Positions 7,801 through 15,197 of a DNA stretch of 43,632 bases are shown one piece after another. This DNA comes from Syntrophobacterales bacterium (GTDB lineage: Bacteria > Desulfobacterota > Desulfobaccia > Desulfobaccales > 0-14-0-80-60-11). The position numbers and the translations under genes were made by a program. Every line of letters starts with the position of its first letter. Within the stretch, counting starts at the first letter, position 1. Below the pieces are notes generated by a model that searched no databases, had not been told where the DNA came from, and was given only the letters and a program-made list of their open reading frames with translations. Where the stretch lies: contig JAILZL010000025.1 of the NCBI GenBank assembly GCA_023512475.1, forward strand, positions 1 to 43,632, written 5' to 3'.

Positions 7801-10279
7801 CCGGGGGACAGGATACATGTGGGCCAGCAGCATCCTGGCCAAGCCCTTCCCCCAATTCGGCTCCCTGTCCGGCAACCACTACGATGTGATCGTCCTCTGG
7901 GACCGGCCCGACGCGGACACGGTGGCCAACAAGCTCCTGGAGAAGCGCCTGGGACAGCAGCAGCCGGTCCTCCTCCTCTATCTGGGCCGCCTCAGTGACC
8001 GCCGGCGCCTGCAGCTGGTGCGCCGGGAATTCTCCGCGGTGGCGGTTCTGGATGAAACCTTGCTCCTCTTTCTGGCCCAGGAGCCGGACAACCGCCTGCC
8101 CACTTTTCTCCGGTGCGCCCTGCCCTTTTCCACCCTGAACCCGTATACCCCCTTCCAGGCCGGAGACGTGCCCCCCGAGATGTTTTACGGCCGGCAGGAG
8201 ATGGTGCAGGAGCTCCTGAAGCCCTCCGGCAGTTGTCTGGTCTATGGCGGGCGCCAATTGGGGAAATCGGCCCTCCTGCGCCATGTGGCCCGGGAGTTCC
8301 ACCATCCCGAACGGGGTCAGTATGCCCGGGTCAAAGACATCAAACTGGTGGGCGATCCCAAGGCTGACCTCCCGCCTCGGACCATCTGGCGGATTCTCCG
8401 GGATGCCCTTAAGGAAATGGGGCTGTTCTCCGAGCGCCTCACCACCGAAAATCCCGCGGAGATTGAAAAAAAGCTCCGGAATCTGCTGGCGGAGCACCCC
8501 ACTTACAAGATCATGGTGCTGTTCGATGAGGCCGACAATTTCTTCGAGGCCGACGTCAAGGACAATTTCCGGGAGGTGGAAAGATTCCGGATTCTGATGT
8601 CCGAAAGCGGGCGCCGTTTCCGGGTGGTGTTTGCTGGGTTGAAAAACGTGCTGCGATTCCAGGGACTCCCCAACCAGCCCTTTGCCCATCTCGGCGCCCC
8701 CCTGTGTGTGGGGGCCCTGGAGCCGCAGGCGGCCCGGCAATTGGTGAAAGAACCTCTGGAGGCCCTGGGGTATGTCTTTGAGGATGACTCCCTGATTCTC
8801 AAGATCCTGTCTTACACCAACTACCATCCGGGTCTGATCCAGCTCTTCTGTCGAACCCTCCTTCAGAACCTGCGGGGACGACCTTTTATCCTGTCGTCAG
8901 ACAGCCATGGTCCCCTGCCGCCCTACCCCATCAGCCGGGAGTGGGTGGAATCCGTCTATCGGAACGACGCCATCAGAAGGGAAATCAAGGCCCGGCTGGA
9001 ATGGACCCTGGACTTGGACGAGCGTTACCAGGCCATTGCCTGGACCATGATCGTGGACCAGATGGAGGCCCGGGACAGCTATGCCCGCTCCTATGGGGCC
9101 GGCGAAATCCTGGACCTGGTCAAGGGTTGGTGGTCCAAAGGCTTCAGTCACACCACCGGCGAACAGATCCGGACGTTTCTGGAGGAAATGTGCGCCCTCA
9201 ACGTCCTGGTGCGCACCAGCTCCGGGACGTACCGGCTCCGCAGTCCCAACCTGGTCCGCCTTTTGGGGACGGAATCCGAGATTGAGGACCGCATCCTGAA
9301 CCTGGCGAACAAAACCCCGTCCGAGCCTTTTGATGAAAAAGGGCATCATGCCCCCCTGGATGAGGCGGCCCGACGCTACAGCCCCTTCCTGTATTATCAA
9401 AGCGCCCGACTGAAACAGGAAAGGTTCGGGGTCGGCCTGATCTTCTCCTCAGAAGCCCTGGGGCTGGATCTGATCCCCCAGGCGGTGGGCCGGTTCATCC
9501 CCCGGGAATTTCCCCCGGAGCTGGCCGATTGCTCGGAAATTCCCGGCACCATCACCCGAGGGACGGACTTATCCCCCTGGCTGAACCGCTACCTGGGGCA
9601 GCAGGCCCGCAAGGAAAGGCTCATCCTTTATCGGCTCCTCACCGGGAGCCCCGAAGAGGACCCGGGCAGTCTGGTGTCCGAGGCCATTTCCCTCTGCCGG
9701 TCTCACCAGAAGACCCGGACAAAGTGGTTGCGGATATTTTTCCTCTTTTCCCCCCAGGCGGCCTGGCGTTGGCTCTCCTGGGACGAATATCAGACCTGGG
9801 AGAACGCCGCGGACGCCTTGGTCATCACGCAGCGCTGGAATGCCGTGGGGGTGCGCCAGCGGCTGGAGCAGACCGGCAAGCAGGATACCGAGGAGATCGT
9901 CCGCCGGGTCCTGGAAGTCACCGGCGGCTGGCCCCTGTTGCTGGATGAATTATTCGACCGCTGCGGCGACCGGGATACCCCCCTGCCGGAGTTGACCCAA
10001 CTGGCCGCCGACCTGACGAACCCCCGCCATTCCCTGCACCACCGGTTTAAAGCCGCCCTGGGAGTGGGCGAGGAGTCTTTCCCCTCCCGGGTGCTCCGGC
10101 ATCTCCTGCGGGAAAGGGAAGTGGAGCGGGAACTGTTCACTCCCGAGCTCGTGGAGGAGGAGGCCTCCCGGGACCAGTGGGACCGGGCCGTGGAGCATCT
10201 GGCGCGGTTGGGGTGCCTCGAGGAGAGGGAGGGGGTGCTGCGCCTTGACCCCGTCGTCCTCACGGTCCTGGAGGCCTGA
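4745..10279 (+). CDS. Giant STAND/AAA-type ATPase, candidate defence protein
   Basis: This 1844-residue protein has no close named family that I recognise. The order is: helical N-terminus (1-255); a linker rich in P, A and E (about 259-339); a long helical, partly coiled-coil region (about 345-985); an alpha/beta domain (about 1010-1130, with NHYDVIVLW); then an NTPase domain opening with NPYTPF and FYGRQE. Walker A is GGRQLGKSA (about 1168-1176) and Walker B is IMVLFDEAD (about 1256-1264). Winged-helix-like and further helical modules follow to the end. The NTPase resembles ORC/STAND-type switches such as those of Avs proteins. No Shine-Dalgarno precedes ATG 4745, and a stop at 4733-4735 closes the frame upstream. 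Translation thus either enters from the frame of 4560 or begins at ATG 4820, which follows GAGG. The HEPN-motif gene starts 3 bp after the stop. I infer an antiphage or abortive-infection sensor; this is not demonstrated. Confidence 0.72.
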   Translation: MSGNQKIIEKKPGIKPLAEAIFEVWMESHPELRQAVTDFLCDEQIDLLDLMAAPEGSERLPREVVEPVERAYPHFQTRDIRLMCQGLAWVIPEEGAMRVDEKDQETAGGGGMSPFWLSLLEKMRQLPMDAPEWQEFEAFLARARDLAAEKEGERREFSGRRELEEALQPLTTDAVRQALHFFGFSDIFAWEAEAVPPGEASELAARVRDLVERLLRHEELRARTPATLPEMKEWQAALQALEDEILALKDQIGSRLAPEPEAPEASPAAAVPAEEAGEGPGTPEPESVPGASEVPEAETAPAAEEASIEAHSEAPEEAALPPPPEAERVPTEEPVELKEPDSWEAYFWELVAQDDLAGAYWLCRSLEAQGLSAPVPSQVMAAVQGVRWLKDDGEELATDLSRLAAQVDRPGRDDAAVMLGLAAALRGCLILPANDMFGWLQVPHCLMPEGGGLVGAVQDCVQKGCRLFSLDLLEAGKAEERETAIQEVCRKVRDRLEEAQVARLKIRRASQVWNYMARKDLADFLKPVVEDNRSQAAEVHRQLEKWRDRAFIEAQITRIDQEVTGLKKHPIVGEPRKRMIREVQELCQEAERWCDLVELDRKVREQGDWLFNQAMTLRQRIHHSLSAVEASLERLKEPAALAAAASCLRRSLSQVKATLKLSPGTAEEHDPWAWLYQPGRPLETALRRRLLLLPEIPLDEDYAPEETALPLVAQALKEAGQAKDPLLQAYEFYLEKEDYRILESDLLPALSGRPEQKELECRYHDARHRSARLLDQKIQETGTAIEQALMDGLISDQERAEYDAFLSALKPEEESTIRPLHRQLEEILQKMKEARQSRLEDLREKWRQMEKRLLTTSRIPAAERERAIAAVRRSMAEQDTRVVEEHLAHLDQVLDGSQGLDPGWFDPPSPSRGRGVGDFLKAARAIEDHLTQGHFQWREMESCLRQGRSWAGLRFGPVPPPRREEACAAMRAWLALKQGNSGNQKNREHLLTLLQYLGFSLDTGPNPAVVIEERMAQGLRGTGYMWASSILAKPFPQFGSLSGNHYDVIVLWDRPDADTVANKLLEKRLGQQQPVLLLYLGRLSDRRRLQLVRREFSAVAVLDETLLLFLAQEPDNRLPTFLRCALPFSTLNPYTPFQAGDVPPEMFYGRQEMVQELLKPSGSCLVYGGRQLGKSALLRHVAREFHHPERGQYARVKDIKLVGDPKADLPPRTIWRILRDALKEMGLFSERLTTENPAEIEKKLRNLLAEHPTYKIMVLFDEADNFFEADVKDNFREVERFRILMSESGRRFRVVFAGLKNVLRFQGLPNQPFAHLGAPLCVGALEPQAARQLVKEPLEALGYVFEDDSLILKILSYTNYHPGLIQLFCRTLLQNLRGRPFILSSDSHGPLPPYPISREWVESVYRNDAIRREIKARLEWTLDLDERYQAIAWTMIVDQMEARDSYARSYGAGEILDLVKGWWSKGFSHTTGEQIRTFLEEMCALNVLVRTSSGTYRLRSPNLVRLLGTESEIEDRILNLANKTPSEPFDEKGHHAPLDEAARRYSPFLYYQSARLKQERFGVGLIFSSEALGLDLIPQAVGRFIPREFPPELADCSEIPGTITRGTDLSPWLNRYLGQQARKERLILYRLLTGSPEEDPGSLVSEAISLCRSHQKTRTKWLRIFFLFSPQAAWRWLSWDEYQTWENAADALVITQRWNAVGVRQRLEQTGKQDTEEIVRRVLEVTGGWPLLLDELFDRCGDRDTPLPELTQLAADLTNPRHSLHHRFKAALGVGEESFPSRVLRHLLREREVERELFTPELVEEEASRDQWDRAVEHLARLGCLEEREGVLRLDPVVLTVLEA

Positions 10280-10282
10280 AAA

Positions 10283-11542
10283 ATGTGGGGGGACAATCTG
10301 GCGGTTTTGCCCCAGACGCAGGCAGTGATCCAAGGTCTCACCGAAGAGCTTGCCAATCGCAGGTCCTTGGTGGTGCTCCTGCCCCGGCCACTGGACGGCC
10401 GCTGGATCTGGGACCTGGTGCGTCGGGAGCTGATCCGCCGGGATTTCTGGGTTGAAGAGATCCCCCTGACGGAATGGAGGGGGGAGGAGGACCTGCGGCG
10501 CTTTCTGTGGCAGCGACTGCAGTGGGCGGGTGAGCCGGCGGCGGGAGCCCGCCCCGACTCCCCTCCCCTGTATTCTCCCACCCTGATTATCTCCCTCACC
10601 GAGGCGGATGGACTGCCGGAAGAAAAGCTGGACTCCCTCCTGGAGACCTTGAGGTGGTGGGCCGGGAAATCCCATGCCGGGGAGCCTCCCATGTCGCATA
10701 CTGCCCTGTGTCTGATGGGCCGGTGGGCCTCCCTGGGCTCCGCCGTCCCCCAGACCGATGTCCGCCTGGCCGTTCACCAATGGCGGGGTGTGCCCACGGC
10801 ATTGGAGGTCCAGCTCTGGTGCCGTCTGGCCCAGGGCGGACAGGAGCCGGACCCTGCCAGCAGGTGGCGGGAACACCTTTTGCCGGCCCTCTGCGGCCCT
10901 GACTGGCGGCTGGCGGAATACCTGTGGGACAAGGTGCACCTGGGCGTGAAGGAATTGATGAGCCATCTGACCGCCTACGCCCGCGATCTGGGATGGAGCC
11001 GCGAATACCTGGAAAAATTAAACCTGAACCTCTTCCTCCACACTCAGATGGATCCCTCCTTTCTGGCCACGCAAAAGGAGTTTTGGCCTCTCTGGTCCGA
11101 AGGATTGCTCCACCGCACTCCGGAGTATGGAGAGGAATTGCATAGCGCGGCCCTGGCGGTGCTGGGAAGGGAGGACCTCATCTCCCACCGGGTGTGGCGC
11201 GGCCAGGTGCAGTTCCTTTTGCCGCTGATCAATCAGATCCGCCTGGCCATGGTCTCCCAGATCGCCATCCGGCACGGACCCGACTGGCCCCTTCGGTGGG
11301 ACCGGCCGCCGGATGATAGGGAATATGAGGCCCTCAAAGCCAACCCCCTGGATGTCCAATGGGGATATGTGTATTATTGCATCCACAAATTCCATCAACT
11401 CAACTCTTTTAAACAATGGTTGCCCCTGGCCGAAAGCGCCAAGAATCTCAGGAATGAATTGGCCCATTACCGGCCGGTGGAATTTTATCATTTCAAAAAC
11501 TTTTGGAACCGGGCTCATAATTTTCTCAAATCCATCAGTTGA
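10283..11542 (+). CDS. HEPN-motif protein with a degenerate NTPase-like N-terminus
   Basis: The C-terminal part (about 280-415) of this 419-residue protein is helical and holds R390-N-E-L-A-H395, the R-x4-H signature of HEPN ribonucleases, in the context LRNELAHYRP. The N-terminal part (about 1-180) alternates strands and helices like a P-loop ATPase: LVVLLPRPLDGRW (29-41) sits where Walker A would be, and TLIISLTEADG resembles a Walker B strand. No GxxxxGK[ST] is present, so it may be an inactive NTPase-like adaptor. The ATG at 10283 is 3 bp after the ATPase stop, with GGAGG at 10269-10273, so the two are surely co-translated. I infer that the ATPase senses a trigger and this protein cleaves RNA. 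The HEPN call rests on one motif and helical context. Confidence 0.7.
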   Translation: MWGDNLAVLPQTQAVIQGLTEELANRRSLVVLLPRPLDGRWIWDLVRRELIRRDFWVEEIPLTEWRGEEDLRRFLWQRLQWAGEPAAGARPDSPPLYSPTLIISLTEADGLPEEKLDSLLETLRWWAGKSHAGEPPMSHTALCLMGRWASLGSAVPQTDVRLAVHQWRGVPTALEVQLWCRLAQGGQEPDPASRWREHLLPALCGPDWRLAEYLWDKVHLGVKELMSHLTAYARDLGWSREYLEKLNLNLFLHTQMDPSFLATQKEFWPLWSEGLLHRTPEYGEELHSAALAVLGREDLISHRVWRGQVQFLLPLINQIRLAMVSQIAIRHGPDWPLRWDRPPDDREYEALKANPLDVQWGYVYYCIHKFHQLNSFKQWLPLAESAKNLRNELAHYRPVEFYHFKNFWNRAHNFLKSIS

Positions 11543-11562
11543 ATATCATTTATTTTGATATT
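11542..11562 (+). terminator. AT-rich hairpin at the end of the HEPN gene
   Basis: AATATCA at 11542-11548 pairs with TGATATT at 11556-11562 and is followed by two more T residues. The stem is weak and starts on the last base of the stop codon. It may be a terminator or simply an AT-rich boundary. Confidence 0.3.
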
Positions 11563-11626
11563 TTGTCCTCCCGCTTTGAGATTGATTGAATATTTCCTGC
11601 GAGATTCTGATATGCTGTCACCACGT

Positions 11627-11660
11627 CCCGCGCCGGCTGGCCCCGGGCCAGGGGCGCGGG
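11627..11660. repeat. Strong GC-rich inverted repeat between the defence locus and tRNA-Leu
   Basis: CCCGCGCC at 11627-11634 pairs with GGCGCGGG at 11653-11660, with an inner stem TGGCCC/GGGCCA. It lies about 85 bp after the HEPN gene and 87 bp beyond the 3' end of the leftward tRNA-Leu. It could stop transcription from either side, but neither strand shows a U-tract. Confidence 0.45.
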
Positions 11661-11746
11661 GCGGCTCATGGTCTTGACCCGGAAGGGGCAGAGAAATCAG
11701 GATATTCCGGACAGATGGACGGCAGCGGGGAACAGTATTATCTGCC

Positions 11747-11833
11747 TGGTGCCTGGGGCCGGACTCGAACCGGCACGGGGAACCCCCCGAGGGATTTTAA
11801 GTCCCTTGCGTCTACCCGTTTCGCCACCCAGGC
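11747..11833 (-). tRNA. tRNA-Leu (anticodon UAA)
   Basis: The minus strand folds as an 87-nt class II tRNA. The acceptor stem GCCTGGG pairs perfectly with CCCAGGC, followed by discriminator A and an encoded CCA. The anticodon stem AGGGA/TCCCT closes the loop CTTAAAA, giving anticodon TAA. A long variable arm and a GGTTCGAGTCC T-arm are present. It reads UUA/UUG. The 3' end faces the STAND/HEPN locus and the remains of a tyrosine recombinase lie on its 5' side, so this tRNA is a likely past integration site. Confidence 0.96.
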
Positions 11834-11867
11834 CGTCTGTTATTTCACCAAGTGAGAGGGGCTCCTC

Positions 11868-12340
11868 TCAGCCTCCACGGCCGTGGTGATTATGTAGATG
11901 AATCCCTTTCCCCATTTTCCCCACCCAGAGCTTCACCTTCTCCTTGCTGACTGTATTATAGCGTTTGAACACCGTCAAGGGTTTGTGGCCCGTGGCCGCG
12001 TGGCCTGCCAGCCGTCCGTGGTTGATGGCCGTATGCTGCAGATCATGAAAGGAAAAATCCTCAATTCCCGCCCTCCGACAGGCCGCCTTGAACGCCTCCC
12101 TTGCCGACCTGATTGCTCTCCTCTTCCGGCTGAACACCCGGGGTCGGGGGCAACCCTCGGGGAGTCCCGAAACATGGCCATTATCTCCGGGTGCAATGGC
12201 ACCAGCCGCCCTTCCCTGGTCTTGGTGTCCTCCGGCCGCAACTTGACAAATCCCTCTTTCACCTCCGGTTGGCCCCAGGTCAGGCCTTCTGCAAGCAACT
12301 CTCCTCATCCGCTTTATGCATGAAGGTGCTGAGAGACCCC
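11868..12340 (-). pseudogene. Decayed tyrosine recombinase (integrase) fragment
   Basis: Read across frames, the minus strand holds the catalytic half of a phage-type integrase. First comes MRR near 12320 (the box I arginine region, normally RRGE). In the next frame come ELLA-like residues, then GLTWGQPEVKEG and EDTKTREGRLVPL (to about 12180). Back in the first frame are AGIEDFSFHDLQHT (about 12030-12075), GHKPLTVF and the tyrosine in FKRYNTV (about 11958). At least two frameshifts break it. The box II motif HxLRxT reads HDLQHT, so a catalytic arginine is also lost. The N-terminal core-binding domain is absent. It is a relic of an element that inserted next to tRNA-Leu. Confidence 0.8.
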
Positions 12341-12751
12341 CTATGCAGCTTTCGTGAATAATCCGGGATAGGAGAACCGCCGCTGCGGATTCCATCTGCG
12401 AAAATTACAAAGATTTTGTAACAGTATTGCTGGGACATGACACTTAAGCGGCAGCCAGGGCACCCGGCACCATCCCGGACGGAGCGGGGTCCGCCCCGGA
12501 CCGGCGCCGGGGTGACCGGAAGGCCTGAAGCTCTCCTGCGGGCTTAAGGGAGCCTCCTTCACCGAATATGGCGTCACCCTGACCGTGGCCAGGGGATCCC
12601 CTCGCCGGCGGGCTCTCTGTCCGGGTCTGTCCTTATGGGGCCATGAAGATGGCCTGGGAGTGAGAGGGAGGCTTTCGGCGCCGGTGGTGCCCAGGGGTCA
12701 AGTCCCGGGGGCCTAGCGCCTCAGAGGGGCCTGAACGGAGAAAGGGAGGTC
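12341..12751. other. Intergenic stretch with no recognisable gene
   Basis: Between the integrase relic and the second tRNA-Leu I see only short frames with no recognisable protein. The first 90 bp are AT-richer and may belong to the lost integrative element. The remainder is GC-rich without clear repeats or promoter hexamers. Confidence 0.5.
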
Positions 12752-12839
12752 TGGTGCCGGAGGCGAGACTCGAACTCGCACAGGGCCGTGCCCCGGGGGA
12801 TTTTGAGTCCCCTGCGTCTACCCATTCCACCACTCCGGC
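12752..12839 (-). tRNA. tRNA-Leu (anticodon CAA)
   Basis: This is an 88-nt class II tRNA on the minus strand. The acceptor stem GCCGGAG pairs with CTCCGGC, then discriminator A and encoded CCA. The anticodon stem GGGGA/TCCCC holds the loop CTCAAAA, anticodon CAA, reading UUG. A long variable arm and the T-arm GAGTTCGAGTCTC are present. It lies about 0.9 kb from tRNA-Leu(UAA) on the same strand, with the integrase relic between them. Confidence 0.96.
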
Positions 12840-13210
12840 AACCGGCTTCATTTTACCGTGGCGGCCGGAGACAGGCAAGGGCTTTGTGCCCCCCGGGAGG
12901 ACCGGCGGCCCTCGCCCGGCCGGACCCGGGCGGGCGCCGGAGAACAGGGTGAGGGGGAGGGTTTTGGCGGACCCGGCGGGGGCGGCCCGCGGCCGGGACG
13001 GCGGCCCCCAAGGGGAAGCCCCCGGGCCGGAAAGGAAAGGAGCGGCGGACGGCCCGCCTCATTCACACGCCAGGGGCGGAAAAGGAGGATTGCCGGCGCG
13101 GGAGCCCCCCTTCCCCGCCGCCGGCAGGGGCCTCCCCCGGCCCTTCCCGACGCCGGTCCGGGAGTCCGCGAGGTGATTGAGCCCCTGGCCGCCTCCGGGC
13201 CGGGCCCGGC
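12840..13210. other. Very GC-rich intergenic stretch
   Basis: These 371 bp between the tRNA and the Spy-like gene are extremely GC-rich. They carry open frames on several strands made almost only of G, R, P and A codons, typical of chance frames in GC-rich DNA. I find no RBS, protein family or structured RNA. Confidence 0.5.
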
Positions 13211-13750
13211 TTACGGGTTGGGCCGCATCACCGGCAGCTCCCGGGGCGGGGTGACGGGCTTGGCGGCTTTGGGCGCGGTCTTGAGCTCCCGGGCCTCGGT
13301 GGCCACCTGGCGGCGCAGGCTCATGAGAAACATGAGATAGCGGGCCTGCTGCACCGGGGTGAGGAGGCTCATCTCCTCCTGAAACTGTCGTTGCTGCAGG
13401 GCCAGGGTCTCCTCCCGGGTGCGCATCATGCGCTCCAGGATCACCTGCACCTCCTGGTCAGTGGGGTTGGGTTTGCTCAGCACCTGCTGGAGCTGCTGGA
13501 AGGCCAGCATGGCCTCCCGTTTGGCCCGCTCCTTTTGCACCCGGTATTTCTGGTCGATCTGCAACAGCAGGTCCACGGTGCGCTGGTCCACTCCCAAGGC
13601 CGGCCCCAGTTTGGCGCGCTTGACCTCGGCCTGATAGCGGTCCATGGGGTCCGCCGGCTCAAAGCCCTGGGCCGCCGCCGGCCCGCCGAGCCACAGGCCC
13701 AGGAGCACTGCCAGACAGAGGCAGCCGAGCCGGGCCAGAGGTGTCATCAT
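13211..13750 (-). CDS. Spy/CpxP-like periplasmic stress protein
   Basis: This 179-residue exported protein begins with a signal peptide (about 1-27, cut near AAAQG). The mature part is almost all helix and rich in Q, E, R and L, with a paired pattern QQRQFQEEMSLLTPVQQARYLMF that matches the LTxxQ-type repeats of Spy/CpxP/ZraP (periplasmic heavy metal sensor) proteins. The ATG overlaps the stop of the anti-sigma gene by 4 bp. As the last gene of an ECF sigma/anti-sigma operon it probably acts as a periplasmic chaperone or as the sensor that feeds back on the anti-sigma factor. The family assignment is by pattern, not by a diagnostic residue. Confidence 0.68.
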   Translation of the reverse strand: MMTPLARLGCLCLAVLLGLWLGGPAAAQGFEPADPMDRYQAEVKRAKLGPALGVDQRTVDLLLQIDQKYRVQKERAKREAMLAFQQLQQVLSKPNPTDQEVQVILERMMRTREETLALQQRQFQEEMSLLTPVQQARYLMFLMSLRRQVATEARELKTAPKAAKPVTPPRELPVMRPNP

Positions 13751-14379
13751 GGTTCCCCCCCCATCAATTTTCGGGCCAGCGCCTCCCGCTCCTGGGGCGA
13801 GAGATCACCCAGCACCGGGTCCATGTCCCAGTTCAGAACCAGATCCTCGTCCCAGAGGCCCTCATCAATGCCGGCATAAAGGACCTTTTCCGGCCCCGGT
13901 GGGTGCGCGGCGCCCCCGCCGTGAGCCGCCAACTCCACACTGCTATCGGACTCCGCCGGCAGGGGAGCCGTCACCGCCACCGGCGGAGCCGGCAGGGGCG
14001 CGGGGCCCCTGGGCCGGAACTCCCGCCAGACACCCACCGCCACCAGGAGCAGTACAGCCAGCGGGGCGACCGCCAGGATCAGCCGCCGCGGAACCGGCAA
14101 ATGCCGCCGCTCAGGTTGCCGCCGCGGCTCTTCCTGGAGCTGCACCAGCTGGAGATGCAGCTCCCGCTGGAAGGCGGCCCAAAACTCCGGACCCGGGTCC
14201 GGCACCGGATGCGCTCGGAGCAGGCGGACGGTGGCCTCCAGCTCCGCCAGCTCCTGCCGGCAGGCGGGGCAGCGCTCCAGATGCCGGGCCACCAGCCGGT
14301 TGCGGAGCCCCCCGGCCTCAGCGTCGAGATATCCGGGGAGCCACCTTTGGATAAGGGCGCACCGCCACGTCATGGTCAT
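13747..14379 (-). CDS. Zinc-finger anti-sigma factor
   Basis: In this 210-residue protein the N-terminal cytoplasmic part holds H33-x3-C37-x2-C40 (HLERCPAC), the zinc-binding anti-sigma signature of the ZAS/zf-HC2 group, together with an upstream cysteine or histidine. One transmembrane helix lies near residues 99-118, followed by a proline-rich periplasmic tail ending in an acidic helix. It should bind and inhibit the ECF sigma factor encoded just upstream, whose 3' end overlaps this start by about 60 bp. The long overlap suggests tight translational coupling, so that sigma and anti-sigma are made together. Confidence 0.85.
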   Translation of the reverse strand: MTMTWRCALIQRWLPGYLDAEAGGLRNRLVARHLERCPACRQELAELEATVRLLRAHPVPDPGPEFWAAFQRELHLQLVQLQEEPRRQPERRHLPVPRRLILAVAPLAVLLLVAVGVWREFRPRGPAPLPAPPVAVTAPLPAESDSSVELAAHGGGAAHPPGPEKVLYAGIDEGLWDEDLVLNWDMDPVLGDLSPQEREALARKLMGGEP

Positions 14380-14932
14380 GTTCGCTCACTAACAGCTTTT
14401 TCAGGCGTTTGATGGCCTGGCAGTAATTCACCCGGGCGGCGCCGGCCGTCCCTCCCAACACCTGGGCGATCTCCTGATAAGAGAGATTCTGCTCCAGCTT
14501 CAGGGTGATCACCGCCCGCTGCTTGGCCGGCAGTCTCTCCAGGGCCTGATAGAGCCGGGCCCGCTCCTCCTCCGCCATCAGCTCCGCCTCCGGGGAGTCC
14601 TCGGCTTCCAGCACCAGGTCCCCCACATCCACCGGCTCCCCGTAGCGCTTCCGCCCCTTGAGAAAATTGTAGCATTGGTTCAGAGTGATGCGGAACAGCC
14701 AGGTGCGGAAGGCGGAGTGGCCGCGAAAATCCCGGATATGCAGAAAGGCCTGCAGCCAAGCCTGCTGCATGACATCCCGGGCCTCCTCGGCGTCGCTCAC
14801 CATCCGGCAGGCCAAGGCGTAGATGTCCCGCTGATAGCGCTGCACCAGTTCCTCGAAGGCCGGCAGGTCCCCTTCCTGAGCCCGGGTCACCAGCTCGACA
14901 TCCGATACCAGGTGGCATTCCCCGGGCTTCAC
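14318..14932 (-). CDS. RNA polymerase ECF sigma factor
   Basis: This 204-residue sigma-70 family ECF factor has region 2 (about 12-80) with YRRDIYALACRM-like and DVMQQAWLQAF motifs and the RTWLFRITLNQCYNF stretch. Region 4 (about 130-185) has LPAKQRAVITLK and the helix-turn-helix SYQEIAQVLGGTAGAARV. I chose GTG 14932, the start nearest the conserved region; an earlier in-frame GTG at 14989 would add 19 residues. The gene heads an operon with its anti-sigma factor and a Spy-like protein, so it probably drives an envelope-stress response. ECF factors usually activate their own promoter, but I could not pick a convincing -35/-10 pair upstream. Confidence 0.88.
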   Translation of the reverse strand: MKPGECHLVSDVELVTRAQEGDLPAFEELVQRYQRDIYALACRMVSDAEEARDVMQQAWLQAFLHIRDFRGHSAFRTWLFRITLNQCYNFLKGRKRYGEPVDVGDLVLEAEDSPEAELMAEEERARLYQALERLPAKQRAVITLKLEQNLSYQEIAQVLGGTAGAARVNYCQAIKRLKKLLVSEHDHDVAVRPYPKVAPRISRR

Positions 14933-15185
14933 TGGATTAGACCGGCCCCTGCGGGAGATGTTAAAGTGGGCATGCGGAATTTTTCTCACTTTGATAAAAA
15001 TTCCGGCGCCGCCTCCGGACGCGTATCTCCACTATACCCCGCTTTGCCCCCCGACGGAAGGCCCGAAGAGACCCAGGGGGCCGGCCCCTGGCCGCCACCC
15101 GCTCCTGGCGGGCCTGCCGGTTCCGGTGCCCCGGGCGGGAGGCGACAGGTAAAAAATTATTCCCCAGGAGAGGGAGAAAATTCAC

Positions 15186-15191
15186 TATAAT
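15186..15191 (+). promoter_or_regulatory. Possible -10 element for pcnB (leaderless start)
   Basis: TATAAT at 15186-15191 lies 6 bp before the pcnB ATG at 15198. If it is used, transcription would begin at or next to the ATG and the mRNA would be leaderless. No Shine-Dalgarno is close: the nearest, AGGAG at 15166-15170, is 27 nt away. No good -35 is seen. Confidence 0.4.
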
Positions 15192-15197
15192 TAAAAT

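Noticed and set aside
4394-8827. Open frame of 1,477 codons on the minus strand opposite the giant ATPase
   Set aside because: It has no RBS, its composition is P/G/L/Q-rich without any domain, and the opposite strand encodes clear Walker motifs. Long antisense frames are common in DNA this GC-rich.
12858-13340. Overlapping G/R/P-rich open frames right of tRNA-Leu(CAA)
   Set aside because: They lack ribosome binding sites and homology-like patterns, and they overlap one another on both strands. They look like chance frames in very GC-rich DNA.
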